64,000 nucleotides of DNA, from assembly GCF_034702125.1 (NCBI RefSeq), contig NC_085875.1, forward strand, positions 46,093,270-46,157,269, in the 5' to 3' direction. Below the pieces are notes generated by a model. It had not been told where the DNA came from, did no database searches, and saw only the letters and a program-made list of their open reading frames with translations. The translations under genes were made by a program, and so were the position numbers. This document shows, one piece after another, positions 26,359 to 37,935 of the stretch (its first letter is position 1; each line of letters begins with the position of its first letter). Origin of the DNA: Engraulis encrasicolus (Eukaryota > Chordata > Actinopteri > Clupeiformes > Engraulidae).

Positions 26359-27008
26359 TATGTCACAATGACAATGGGAGTTGGGAGTTTCCCAGGTGGG
26401 CTTTCACTTTCAGCTGTCTTTCACTTCACAAGACTCTGCCTTGTGCTTCCCCACAAATCCAAACTAAATGCACTCTTATTCAAAATGAGAAACACTTATC
26501 TGTTGATATCTGTTATACTGTTGATAGCTTGTACTTATGTGAAGGTTACCGGAGACCATTCTCCCACCCTCATTTCCCAGAAGCTCTGAAAGCCACATGT
26601 TTAAACATGCCCATATCATTTGTTGCAGTCTTCACTTGAGAAAGAAAGGCAAGAATAAATAAGCAAAATCATGAAGAGTGCTTTCAATTCCCGTTTTGAT
26701 ATTCAATGCCCTTCACCGTGATACAGGCCTCCCACATTTCCACAGGTCAAAGAGCAAATGCAGAGGCTACACAACTTTGTTACCAAAGCAAAAGCACATC
26801 CAGTCTATAATTAGCTCCCCGTGCTGAACTTTGTCTTTTCAGAGCCAGTCTTGCAACTTACAGATGTAATTGTCTTGAAGGAGGGGCTAGTAAAGAGGAA
26901 GAAAGTAGTAGCCATACGTCATTCACAATCCCAGTTGTGACATGGGACTCAGGAGCTTTCACTGACCTACTAATGAGTCAGACTTTATTTTGCGGAGATC
27001 AAATACTT

Positions 27009-27011
<3 letters not shown>

Positions 27012-27044
<33 letters not shown>

Positions 27045-27045
27045 G

Positions 27046-27106
<61 letters not shown>
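27012..27106. repeat. CA and TA microsatellite, copy D
   Basis: About 30 bp CA, a taggcc spacer, then about 58 bp TA. Confidence 0.97.
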
Positions 27107-27108
<2 letters not shown>

Positions 27109-28337
27109 AAGATTAGAACATGTTCATTGCGCTACACAGCATCCTGCATCCTGGGTTAAACTGTTAAACTAAATAGACAAGGAATGAAAGTCGAATTGAT
27201 CACAATTAACTATGGAATTTCTGAGATCAATCGTGATATCTATGATAAGGATATACAGTATACTTAATAACAAGTAAATAAGGATTATCAATCATAATTG
27301 TCAGGACAAGTACAGTACAGGGTCTTATCTGAAAATCTGCCTTTCAGTTCATCCTGAAAATAATTTGCTTGTCAGAATTTGACACATTTCACAGATGTGT
27401 TGACCTAAATCATTAAGTCAAGCTATTCCACATTGAAACATTTTGCAACACTGAAAACCTAATAATACTAAATATGGTTAAATTTGGTATTTCATTTGCT
27501 GAGATGGGATAGCGTAAGCCTTCACGTGCTGACATGTGCCTGCCTAGTCATCGAGGAAGTATGTCAACAAAAAGTCTCAAGGAAACTCTCACATGATGAC
27601 TCGTCCTGGTGAGCCATGGACAAAGAGCAAACGGGATCATATCCTGTATAGCTTCACTTGAGAATAAGAGGGATAAGGATAGCAAAATCACATCATATGA
27701 ACACAATTTGTGAATTGTGACGTTAATTCAATTCATCCAAGGGCTTTATCCATATTATGTAAATACAGTAGGCCTTATGTCTCATTCTTATCTCCCTTGT
27801 ATGCCATATAACATATGTAATAGCATAGGGAATTTGAAGCTCCCAAAAGAAATGGCATCAGACCATTTCTGCATGTATTCACCAAATGTCTGCTCCATCC
27901 ATTACGTTATGGAAATCTAATACAGGAGATGAGGCAGTCCAATACAGTGAATATGACACTGAGGAACCTTTGTCAGAGGTCAGATGTTTTAATCAGACAT
28001 TAGATTTTTTTTTGTGATTTAAAAAAAAAAAAATCACATTTTTCCAAAAGCAAATGCAGTAAAGCACTGAATACGAACCACCATTTAATCTGAATACAAG
28101 TTCCTGTTTGCTTATTTATTGTTCAATGCCACTTATATCCTACTGCACAGCAATAAAAGCAGGGTGCACAGCAATATGTTATGCGGGGGGGAAAACATAT
28201 ACTCATAACATAACATAATAATATTCATCAGTTGAAACATTTTGAAATGTTTTGTTTAGCTTACATATAAGCAATGTTCATTAAAATGTGAATTTAAAAA
28301 ATATCCACTGTAACTAGTGTTGAAAAATCGGTATGGT

Positions 28338-28568
28338 GCTCTTAAAATAATTGTTCACGAAGACGCTTTTGGACACCTCTGTAGGTGGGCAGGTGCGTAG
28401 GATATTATCACAGTGGGGTTGTCATTCAAGTGTAAAGAAATCCTGCTCACTGTCCATTCCACCAACAAACTTTAATACAACATGAAGAAGGTCGGATGAC
28501 CGAAACAATGTATTAAAGTTTGTTGGTGGAATGGACAGTGTGCAGGATTTCTTTGCTCTTAAAATAAT
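28338..28568. repeat. Insertion with foldback hairpin flanked by 14-bp direct repeats, copy D
   Basis: Same structure as in copy A: flanking repeats at 28338-28351 and 28555-28568, hairpin 28434-28554. The arms are almost perfectly complementary here, with about one mismatch in 45. Confidence 0.6.
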
Positions 28569-30157
28569 GAATTCATAGACAAAACCTTAGCAGGTGCGCT
28601 GAAAAAAATTTGGCACGCGCTATGCGCACGCATTTTCTTCCTCTGGGGCTAAGCCCCCCCTGTCTCCCAAACCTAGTGACGGGCCTGGGCTAGCCTACTG
28701 TAGACCTAGCGACCCCCATTGTTTTTTGTCAAAGTAACATTTACATCTCAGCAAATATTCAAAGTAGGCCTATCCCTTTGAAACTCCACCTGATTAACCC
28801 ATTTTTAGCCTGGAGCGACATATACGATCCATTCAGGGTCTTGAGGTTTTTTTTTGTAAATGTGGGTATTTTAGACACATTCTAATGCAAAATTAGGGTA
28901 GCTTTTAAATGCTACTTATTTCATGTTTTTATGTGCTTCGGAGGCTGAGATATTTAGGTTTTAATAGGCAGAGGGCACCTTTTCCCAAAAAGAGCTTATA
29001 GGCTAAAATGCAGATACTACTCTTGGAATTGTATAAAGAAAAAAATGCAGATACAAAGTTTAAGGTTTGCAGGGCTATATTTTTGGCGCCAGGCATTGGG
29101 AGATTGTGTTTGGTTACATAAGTCATGTGGGTGTGGGCATCTTATCAGATCTTATGATTTAAAAAAAGTTGTTGAACTTGTTGAATCTGCGTCCTCATCA
29201 TGACATCGTGAAAAACATACCATGGTAGTAACAACAGGCCTTGGCTACCTTTTGTTACGGTTACAGTAGTAGCTGAAGTATAGCCTACATTCTGTATCAG
29301 GCTACTTGGTCCTTGGATGTGTGGATGAACATCAGTGTACTGTACAGGTGAGTTCACAGCATACTGTCAGCATTAAGGACTTTAATGGTATGAGATTTGC
29401 CAATTTACTCCTTAAAAGTTCTTCTCCTCTTATTTGTTGTAGAATAGTGAACTTTGAACTCAGCAAATTAGGTATTATGATACATTATAGATTATTGGAA
29501 ACTGAATTAAATCGAAGTTGAAGTTGTATTTTTTATTTTAACATTTACCATCAAGAGCAAAAAAGACGCTATAGTAGGCCTAGGCCAAATAGTGGAAAAT
29601 AGACATGACAAGGATACAAGATGGTAGCCTATTGTTTCTTGTTCTAAGTTTCCCCCTTTAGGCTACTTCTGTCTAGGCCGCTAAACATAGGCTAATAAAT
29701 AGGGCTAGAATTGACTTGGTTGTATAGGCCTATTCACTTCGCCTAGGCATATGTAGGCCTATTTTATTTCTTGAAGGCTTGAGGTTTTATTATAGGATAG
29801 GGTCCAATGTAGGCATACAGCCTATTAGCCTATATTTGATATTATATCACTTGTTAATTTTAAGTCAAATGTTTTTTTTGTTGTTGTTGATTGTTTTTGT
29901 AATGAAGCTCCAGTGGTTTCTATGTTTCACTCTGCCTATCGCTGTGATCTCGTAGCCTAGCTGTTTGAATAAAGTTAGGTGTGGCTTTCCACTAGGCTAT
30001 GTCATTCAACCCACGTGACGAACGCGCAACCAGGATAAGTAGGCTAAAGAACGCAACTTTTGTATTCAGTGCATAACACGGCGAGGCAGGACCACGCTTG
30101 GATAGGTTTGATTTTCGTGCAGAAAAGATAGATAAGTCATATAGCCTGAAAAGTGAA

Positions 30158-30224
30158 ATGGTCAAACTGTGGACTATTCAAGTGCTTTTCCTTTGTCTAC
30201 AAATCTGGAAAGCTTATTGTTACG
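30158..30224 (+). CDS. B7-like exon 1: signal peptide
   Basis: ATG at 30158 opens MVKLWTIQ followed by a hydrophobic core and WKAYCY. It ends in phase 1 before gtaagt at 30225. The copy A equivalent (4920-4986) differs at only two residues. The next exon completes the split codon as Glu. Intron 1 (30225-32884) holds a MITE and a LINE fragment. Confidence 0.8.
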
Positions 30225-30851
30225 GTAAGTCGTCATGCTGTCTTTTCATCGTGGTGAAGTTATGCTATGTTGAAGAAAACCTACATATTCTGAGGTTTGT
30301 TTTAAGTGCTCAGCAGCACTGAAGGTAAAACAATAACCAGATGGCACGTGACGCAGCAGTTGAATAATTTACCAGGAGTGTATGCCTATAGACAGTAACG
30401 CATTGTTTATTCTTTATTTATCTTTCGAAATACAATTTTATTAGGCCTACTTTAATTGTAACTTCAACACCAAAAAGAATAGGCCTCTATACCCACTGCA
30501 TTATGCGCTCGGGAAAGTCTCTAAAATTGGGAAGGGGGATGTAGATGAGTATCATTCAGCGAGTGCCTCATTGAATGCACACCAGACCATAGCTACAGCT
30601 CCTTAAAAAAACAACCAACCAACAAACAAACAAACAAACAAAAAGAAACAACAACAAAACCCAAGACGATTATCATGGAATAAATTAATTTCCACAATGC
30701 CATCGAAATTGTTGAACCTAATGTTGTTTTCATTTTTCTGAGCTGGAAGACGTAATGTGTAGGCTACAAATAGACTATTAAATTGGCCTACTTGAAATAC
30801 ATGTATCTTGACATGTGAGTGATGTATCTATAATTTATGAAAGGATAACTT

Positions 30852-30852
<1 letters not shown>

Positions 30853-30894
<42 letters not shown>
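30853..30894. repeat. TAA microsatellite, copy D
   Basis: (TAA)n of about 42 bp. The copy A counterpart near 5855-5880 is shorter and preceded by about 200 bp missing from D. Confidence 0.9.
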
Positions 30895-31245
30895 GGCCTA
30901 ATAAGAATTAAGTAAGAGTAGCCTAACTTTATTAACTCCCAGGGGAAATTAAGGGTAACGGCAACTGCCATGGCGGCACCCCAACAAAGTAGGCATAGCC
31001 TACAAGTAGCCTACTATAGCCTGTATAGGCCTACATCGGGTGAGGATGAGGGGAAAAAAATATCACATGGTGGATCCACATTATAAAAAGTTACATCATC
31101 AAGACATGGGTCTTAAAAAAAACCTCATATCATAAGCCAATTAGAGACACACATTGCATTCTAGTGACCAGGGGGATTGGGGTTGGGGGGTGGGACATGG
31201 GGAGCCCCTTACCCACTGTGTGAGCCAGGTCTCCCGTGGAGATTG

Positions 31246-31453
31246 ACGGACGATTCGTTCAACGTACAAATAGACAGCCTGAACGGATTGACGGACGATT
31301 CCAATAAGGCGTTTCGTTCAAACGTAAGAAGACGTTTCATAGGTCTTTGTGGTGGATGAAATGTCCTCTACAAAACGTCTTTAGGTCTTCTATGAAACGT
31401 CTCAATTTTGAACGAAACGTCAATTGGAAACGTGCGTTGAGCGAATCGTCCGT
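31246..31453. mobile_element. Palindromic MITE, copy D
   Basis: Same element as at 6210-6417. Its inner arms around acgtttcata match better here than in copy A. It lies in intron 1 of the B7-like gene. Confidence 0.7.
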
Positions 31454-31710
31454 TCCCCCTTGGCCTGGCCCTGTATTCTAATTTCTCTGGCCTGGCCCAC
31501 AGCAAGCCAAAACAATCCCATGTGCCCAGGGAGATTGGAAAGGGAGGGCAGAGAAAGTCCAAACCACAGACCTATACTAACCTAGACTGGCAATGGGCGG
31601 TTCAAGGCACTGGCAGAATTTCGGATTGACTGGGCGCAGCCATCTTTGGGTCGTCTCCCCACCCCACCCCCGCACTTCTTGGGAGGGTCTGATGGTAAAG
31701 CCGTCTACGT

Positions 31711-32163
31711 TCAATAAGACGTCCCCAACTTTCTTGGACAGAGAGGGGTCATCCCCATCAGCGCTGTTTTGTTGTTGTTGAGTTTGTTGAGCAGGGTGAT
31801 GGCCATCCAAGTCTTTATGTCGCGCAGGCAGTGAATTAGTGATAGGGGAGAGAGAATGGTAGATGATTTAGCACTGATGTAAAGCTGGGTGTCACCAGCA
31901 TAGCAGTGGAAACTGAGCCCATGTTGACGCATGATCTGGCCGAGAGGGAGCATATAGATGGTGAACAGCAGGGGGACAAGCACTGGGCCTTGAGGCACAC
32001 TGTGGTTGACTGGAGCTGGGGCTGAGTTGGAATCCTTGATAGTGATGTATTGCGTCCTAGTGAAGAGGTAGGAGTGAAACCAGGAAAAAGTGGAGTGAGA
32101 GAGTCCTAAGAGACAGCCAAAACATACAGTAGGGCCTACGCCTACGGTATGTCTTGGGTTCAT
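31711..32163 (-). pseudogene. LINE reverse transcriptase fragment (L2/CR1-like), copy D
   Basis: Same 150-residue frame as at 6676-7128, with the same YAGD change. The insertion therefore predates the A/D duplication. It lies in intron 1 of the B7-like gene on the opposite strand. Confidence 0.85.
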
Positions 32164-32884
32164 TTAGTTTTGGGAAACAATTACATCCATCATATTGTTT
32201 TAAAGGACTTAACTCCAAATGTTGTACACTAACAAGTATTTACTGTAGTGATACAATGTGACAAGATCTGCCACTTTTACAAAAGGTCTTGTCATGAAAA
32301 AACAAAATTTAGGCCTATATTGCCTATATTACAAACAACTCTCGAAAAGGAGTAAAGGAGAATTGCCCCAGCTTGGTTCAAAACCAGGCTACCCGAGACC
32401 AAATGTGTGCTCTGACCACTTCATTCATTGGCGTGTAAGAATCAGAGCACACCCACAACCCTAAAAGATGGTCTCATCATTACACTACTTTGTCCTTTGA
32501 GGAGGAAATGGGATAAGACTCACACGGTACTATATCAGTCAGAGCACAGGCCTGGGTATAAAGTTGTGCAGGGCAACCCCCCCAGCTACAGTCCCCCAAT
32601 CATTGAGGCTGCCATAAATGCAGGCCTCTCACTAGAATTATTGTAAATATATGGCAGACCTACCAGTATGCACAATAAAGCCATTGTAGATAGGCATGAA
32701 CATGGAGTGTGTGGTATTTGATAAATCAAGTACAATGTGTTTCTTATTCCCTTACTTGTAAACTTGTTATCTAGCAGTGTGACGTGTATGTTATGTAGAC
32801 AATCAGGATGGTACCCTACCCTGCATAGGGATAAGGGTGGAAGCATGCAATATGAAATTACTGAAGAATGCCTTTCCTCAACAG

Positions 32885-33226
32885 AGTTCAAGGTCACAGT
32901 TCCCCATTCCCTGGTGATCTCATTGGGTCAACCTGCCGTCTTGCCCTGCACTTTCTCCTTGGGCAACGACTGGCAACCGGACAGCATCGTCATCACCTGG
33001 CAACGCGGCCTTGAGGTTGTCCACAGCTACTATTACAGCCAGGACTAGCTGAAGCGTCAGAGTGGCCACTATGTGGGGCGCACCAGCCTGTTCCACTCGG
33101 AGATGCAGAAGGGCAACGCCTCCCTCAGGCTGGACAAGGTGGCGGTGGAGGACATGGGAGAGTACATCTGCTCAGTCAGCTCACACCTGGGCAGCGAGAG
33201 GAGGAGCTTCCCTGTCAAAGTGGCAG
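32885..33226 (+). CDS. B7-like exon 2: IgV domain with in-frame TAG
   Basis: Acceptor acag at 32881-32884, donor gtagat at 33227. It encodes a V-set domain with Cys in LPCTF, Trp in ITWQR and a DMGEYIC F-strand, plus an N-glycosylation site in GNASLRL. TAG at 33046-33048 interrupts the domain. The exon is 342 nt and symmetrical (phase 1-1), so skipping it keeps the frame. Confidence 0.85.
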
Positions 33227-33549
33227 GTAGATACAAAATACATAAAGTAGCCTCTTTCGATAAACATCAACACATGAGCATGGGGTTGTGTAAAAAAGTG
33301 TAAGATGAAAGTAATGAAGTTCTGTTTAGATCCAAAGTAATAATGCTGTGTGGACCTTTCTGTGTTATTATACATTAATTATTATTTTAATTCTTATGGT
33401 ATTTCTATATTTGTTATTACGTGTGTGTCATGATACTTGAAAGCCAGTGCAAGTTAAACCGATAACATTGTAACGGATGTCAGTGACAGAGTTCGGTGTT
33501 AGTAAACCTCCCTCCCAAAGCCTCATACAGATAGCGCTGAGCTATGGGC

Positions 33550-33690
33550 CTAGATCTGTAGCTCAGTGGTATTCTTTCTCTGCTAACCCCATTACATAGA
33601 TTTTTGACAATAAAGTACACTTTGACTTTGCCTCCCATGCTGAACTAGAGTGCGAAACTTTATGGGTTTAAGCCCTGAGTAGCGGACTGC
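33550..33690 (+). other. tRNA-like sequence split by an insert, in B7-like intron 2
   Basis: A box TAGCTCAGTGG near 33558 and a B-box-like GGGTTTAAGCCC near 33664 lie too far apart for a tRNA. AT-rich filler with an aataaag-type LINE tail sits between. Most likely a SINE with a nested insertion. Confidence 0.35.
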
Positions 33691-33910
33691 GCAGGATGAC
33701 CTCATTTAAACATTCACTGATCACTTCCTCAATGAAATTATAGTAATTGCTAAACCCTTAGTCTCAGTCAATAATTAAGATACTCAAATATCACCAGTAT
33801 GTTTGCCTCATTATTAATATTGTAGGAATGGTGTGTGGGAGTGGCTGCTGATGTAATTGTGAAATATGCATTATTGAAATTCTTAGTTTTGTGCGTATTT
33901 TTTTTTTCAG

Positions 33911-34198
33911 CTCTGTATTCAGAGCCAGTGCTGCAGTTCTCAGTGCGGTCCGGAGGCGTGGAGCTTGTGCTGACGTCTGGAGGTGGATTCCCAGCCCCGA
34001 CCTTGAGCTGGCTTCAAGGTGAAGAGGACCTCACCAACAGCACCAAGACCAATTTCACACAGGACACAGACTCTGGACTCTACGTCGTGACCAGCATCTT
34101 GAGAGTGACCGAGAGCTCTAACGCCTCAACACTCAACTTCATCCTGAGGAACGCAGAACTGATGCAGGAGATTCAGAGGAACATCACTGTAGTCGTTG
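33911..34198 (+). CDS. B7-like exon 3: IgC-type domain lacking both canonical cysteines
   Basis: A poly-T tract and cag acceptor precede it, and a gtaagt donor follows. It encodes a C-set-like domain recognised by FPAPTLSW and several N-glycosylation sequons (NST, NFT, NAS, NIT). The B-strand position usually held by Cys reads Leu in ELVLTSGG. The F-strand position reads Phe in TLNFILRN. The 288 nt are phase 1-1. Confidence 0.8.
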
Positions 34199-34440
34199 GT
34201 AAGTACAGTACTGAAGACCCTCCAATAAGATGACTCATACACAGGTGTGATGGAAGCAGTGTTTCATCCCAGTGCTTTAAAATTTAAGTCAATTTTGTAC
34301 ATAACCTCAACGTTTCCTCCAGATTTTTTGTGGAAACAATATTATTTTCCACAACTATTTGTTAATTATGTGCAGTGCAATTGTCAGATGTCATTGAGAT
34401 GTGACTCTCAATACAATTTTGTTGTCTCCTTCCTTGACAG

Positions 34441-34619
34441 AACATGAAGATATTACCAGTGAAGGTACCAGAAGTATCTCTGACCGGGACAGAGTCGTCA
34501 TCATTTTATCCCTAAGCCTATTGCTATTATCTATTATTGGCCTCATACTTTTGCACAGAAAGAAAACACACAAAGCTCATTCAGAGCACATACAGAAATC
34601 ACAACTTGTGTCATGCTGA
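34441..34619 (+). CDS. B7-like exon 4: transmembrane helix and short tail
   Basis: Acceptor ttgacag at 34434-34440. The split codon from exon 3 gives Glu. A short acidic/Ser stalk is followed by about 20 hydrophobic residues, then HRKK and a roughly 20-residue tail ending VSC and TGA. The tail shows no ITIM or ITAM tyrosine motif. Confidence 0.75.
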
Positions 34620-34839
34620 CACAGACTGACAACATTTAACTAGAAATGCATTCTCACAGAAAATGCTGGAAGCGGGCTTGCCTTTTGGGGCAGAGATGAA
34701 ACAAAGTACTATTGAGAAAACAAAGCTAAAAGAAATCTTGGAAAAACTCCATCCACCCAGTCAGAAGTTATGGGCCAAACAATTCTGCCATCTTGGATTC
34801 AGCCATCTTGAAAGTGTTGTAGCTCTGCGTTTTGGGGAT

Positions 34840-35540
34840 ATACTAAATGACATACATGGTATTTTAAGTTGGCTAAGGAACACTGCATATGATATAATTT
34901 TGAAAATCAACATGGCTTCGAGCGGGATTAGAACTCACAACCTCCATATCTGTAATCCAACCCCTTTGCCATTGATATTAAATGACATACAATACATGAT
35001 ATTTGAAGTTGGCTAAGGAACACTGCATATGATATCATTTTGAAAATCAACATGGCTTCGACTGGGGTTCGAACCTCCAACCCCCATATCCCTAATTCAG
35101 CACATTTGCCATTCATACTAAATTACATACATGGCATTTTAAGTTGGCCAAGGAACACTGCATATGATATCATTTTGAAAATCAACATGGCTTTGACTGG
35201 GATTCGAACCCCCAACCTCCATATCTGTAATCCAGCACATTTGCCATGCATACTAAATGACATACATGGCATTTTAAGTTGGCCAAGGAACACTGCATAT
35301 GATATAATTTTGAAAATCAACATGGCTTTGACTGGGTTTCGAACCCCCAACCTCAATATCTGTAATTCAGCACATTTGCCATCCATACTAAATGATATAC
35401 ATGGCATTTTAAGTCGGCCAAGGAACGCTGCATATGATATAATTTAGAAAATCAACATGGCTTCAGGTGGGATTCGAACCCTCAACCTCCATATCTCTAA
35501 TGCAGCGGCATGCATTACCACTAAGCCAAGCAGCTAATTG
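34840..35540 (-). repeat. Five-unit tandem array (135-140 bp) with tRNA-type B boxes
   Basis: Units start at gaaaatcaacatggctt: 34902, 35042, 35177, 35312 and 35447. On the minus strand each contains a B-box-like GGTTCGAATCC (35200-35210, for example). Only the last unit also has a perfect A box, TGGCTTAGTGG (35518-35528), giving a tRNA-like head at 35455-35530. The array lies just 3' of the B7-like gene. Confidence 0.8.
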
Positions 35541-35708
35541 TCATGCATAGTCCAGCAAGACTATATTACATTGCATTGCAGAGCTAAACAATAGACTTCT
35601 AGAATGCTTGCTCGCACCTGCTCGTTAAGAATAGAATCTTGAGACAGTGACAGTTGAAATGGAATCCTTCACTGGCTGCACCTGTTGTGATTGACTGAAA
35701 GACAGTTA

Positions 35709-36052
35709 AGCCCGATTCGCACGGGATAAATATTACCTATGGACCCCTGGTCATTCGCAATTACCCCTGGACCGCCGTGATTTTTCGGGGCGCATTCGGA
35801 CGGGATAAATAAACGTCTGTTATTTAGTCAATTCACAGATATTACAAGGGAGTTCAGACTGCGCGCCTATGTAAAATTACCCCAGGACGTCTGAGTTTCG
35901 CCGAAATACAGTAGGTAATTCGCGGCGGAATTATTACCTCACAAATCGCAGACATGGCACATTCGCACAGGACTAAGAACTCAGACATTCTCTGTAATTC
36001 TTCCGAATTACCGGGGGTCCATAGGTAATACAAGTCCCGTCCGAATCGGGCT
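35709..36052. mobile_element. MITE with TTA target duplication (PIF/Harbinger-like)
   Basis: Ends AGCCCGATTCGCACGGGA and its inverted counterpart, with a second inner match around ATTACCTATGGACCCC. TTA flanks both ends (35706-35708 and 36053-36055). The 3-bp TWA duplication is typical of PIF/Harbinger. Non-coding. Confidence 0.78.
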
Positions 36053-37539
36053 TTAGTATTGACCTCTAAACTGGGGAGAAAATGAGAATGAGTTTTTTGT
36101 CTTTACAACATCGTTGTAAAAAAACTAAAAGGAGTTGGCACGTGTCCTTTTCACAGATCGGAGTCATGCTTGTGATCTCTCTAACAGTCTTTGAATGAAG
36201 TTTATTGGTTACATTTTTCAGGCACAAATGGACCTCCGTGTGGGACATGCGCTGATCTCTTGAAAAATGCACTTTTCCAAAGACTGGGATTCTCCATAGA
36301 CCTAGGCCTGTTTTTTTTACAAACCTGCCATTTAAAAAGTATTGGGAGTTGGGAGATGAAACTTTGACAATTTGGAGACATCCCATAGAGCTCGCTAACA
36401 ACGCGTCAACTAAACTTCTAGGTGAAAGTGTTGATGTTTTATGACCGAAAAAGCCTCCTACACTCTAATCTCTAGAGTGGCGGAACCTTGGTTCATGGAG
36501 GTTCCACCACTGTTTTCAATGGAGACCCAGGCTTTCACAAAATCGCCAAAAACGGGAAAACGACAAGAGACACGGAAAAGCCTATTAATATACGCGATCT
36601 CCAAGCCGAGCCGGTCGTTTTAGTGTTTGAACGGTGTCTCTATCTCGAAAGGCCTAGGAGGATATCCATTTTCTATTTTTGCTGCCCCTGCACAAGACCA
36701 AGCTATAATAAATAAGAAACAGGACTTAGAGATTACTAGAATCGGGCCTTGCTCTGCAAGGGCCATGCTCTGCATGGTCCTTGCTCCGCAAGCCCGCTTA
36801 ATAAAATAAGGGCAAGAGTTTGCAAAAATGGACACTGGTGAAAAATGAAAATCTATGAAGAAGCACTTGGACTGTCATTTTAGACCAATAAAATGGAGCC
36901 ATGGATGGAGACGGACCAACGGTTGACCAGACTAGCCTTGCTATGGTGACTTCAAAGCCCTGTAAGCATTGATCTGGTAAAGTTGTCTTGTTTTGTGACC
37001 AGAGTTCCCAGTGATTGGGTGTACCATATCTATGAAATGCTTTTGTATGCTACTGGTTTCAGCAATCAGTCAGGCCGCTATTTCCTCTGACATACAGTAG
37101 CTACCAGCAGCGCCAATGACCAAACTGTTGCATCTTATCTCCAGAAACCTGCCCCATTGAGTCATTATAAAAGCACACCTTTAATTGGCTCTGAATCCTG
37201 GGAGAATTTGAAATATCAGATGGCCGGCCATCTTTGCTAGACTGGCTGGTGGAACTTTAGCAGTGCCACTGGAAATTTGGCAGCCACATGTGTCAAAATG
37301 ATGTAAAAAAAAATGCATATTTTGTAATTAAATGTCATTATGCAGCCGGTTCTGTGAACAAAATCATAGTCTTATTGTTTTACATTTTTTTACATTTTTT
37401 TGTACAATATTATTTATTTTTGCAATTAAATGCAGTGAAGCTACACTACACTAAAGAATACCAGGTGTTTTACTTTGCAACATTCTCATCGTTAACATTT
37501 CTTTGTCAAGGAAATCTGCACTGTCTTCCCCCTTATTAA

Positions 37540-37935
37540 AGGGTGACTTCTGCCAATTTCGACATGCAGTTGTAATGCTCACACTACCCTGGATTTGTCA
37601 GTAGCTGAGTTTTTTTCTTCTTCTTCAGCCTTTTCCGAGATCCTGGTCATTGTAGGGGCAGGTATTTGTTTACATTTCAAAAAACATCTTGATTTATTCC
37701 CAATAACATCCAAAAGGTTATGCAACATCAGCAGACAACTAGCAAACAGCAATACCTTTTGGGATAATATTTGGAGTAGGCCTATGTTAAGAAAGTTTTT
37801 AATGTAAACAAAGTCTGCCCCCATTAGAATAGCTCAGATCTCGGAAAGGGCTGAGTCGATAACATCACCTTTTCTGACAAGTCAATGGTAGCGTGAACAA
37901 TACAACAGCACATTGAAATTGACAGAAGTTATCCT
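37540..37935. mobile_element. MITE with about 65-bp inverted ends and TTAA target site
   Basis: Ends AGGGTGACTTCTGCCAATTT and the inverted near-match of AGGATAACTTCTGTCAATTT, with pairing continuing about 65 bases inward. TTAA lies on both sides (37536-37539 and 37936-37939). TTAA suggests piggyBac or Kolobok mobilisation. Non-coding. Confidence 0.85.

Larger units (their letters stand above)
23270..33240. repeat. Segmental duplication copy D
   Basis: Collinear with copy A from 23964 onward, and with copy B over 23270-24570. It contains a 1607-bp Tc1-like insertion at 24752-26358 that is absent from A. It carries the intact-structure B7-like gene, whose last two exons lie beyond the right limit of homology with A. 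Confidence 0.92.
30158..34619 (+). pseudogene. B7-family (HHLA2/VTCN1-like) Ig membrane protein, complete exon set with an amber codon in IgV
   Basis: Four exons have canonical splice sites: signal peptide 30158-30224, IgV 32885-33226, IgC 33911-34198, and membrane plus tail 34441-34619 (TGA at 34617). All introns are phase 1. The V exon is exactly 114 codons and the C exon 96. The product, without the amber, would be about 291 residues: signal, V-set, C-set, one TM helix (VVIILSLSLLLLSIIGLILL) and a short basic tail. That is the usual B7 architecture for ligands that tune T-cell activation at the cell surface. TAG at 33046-33048 replaces what is probably a CAG codon in the C'-D region, and copy A shares it. 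The rest of the frame is open. It could be a young pseudogene, a gene read with the V exon skipped, or a polymorphic null. HHLA2-like is my best guess over VTCN1 or CD276. Confidence 0.82.

Noticed and set aside
35455..35530. Functional tRNA gene on the minus strand
   Set aside because: Perfect A and B boxes, but no convincing acceptor stem, and it is the end unit of a tandem repeat. More likely a SINE head.
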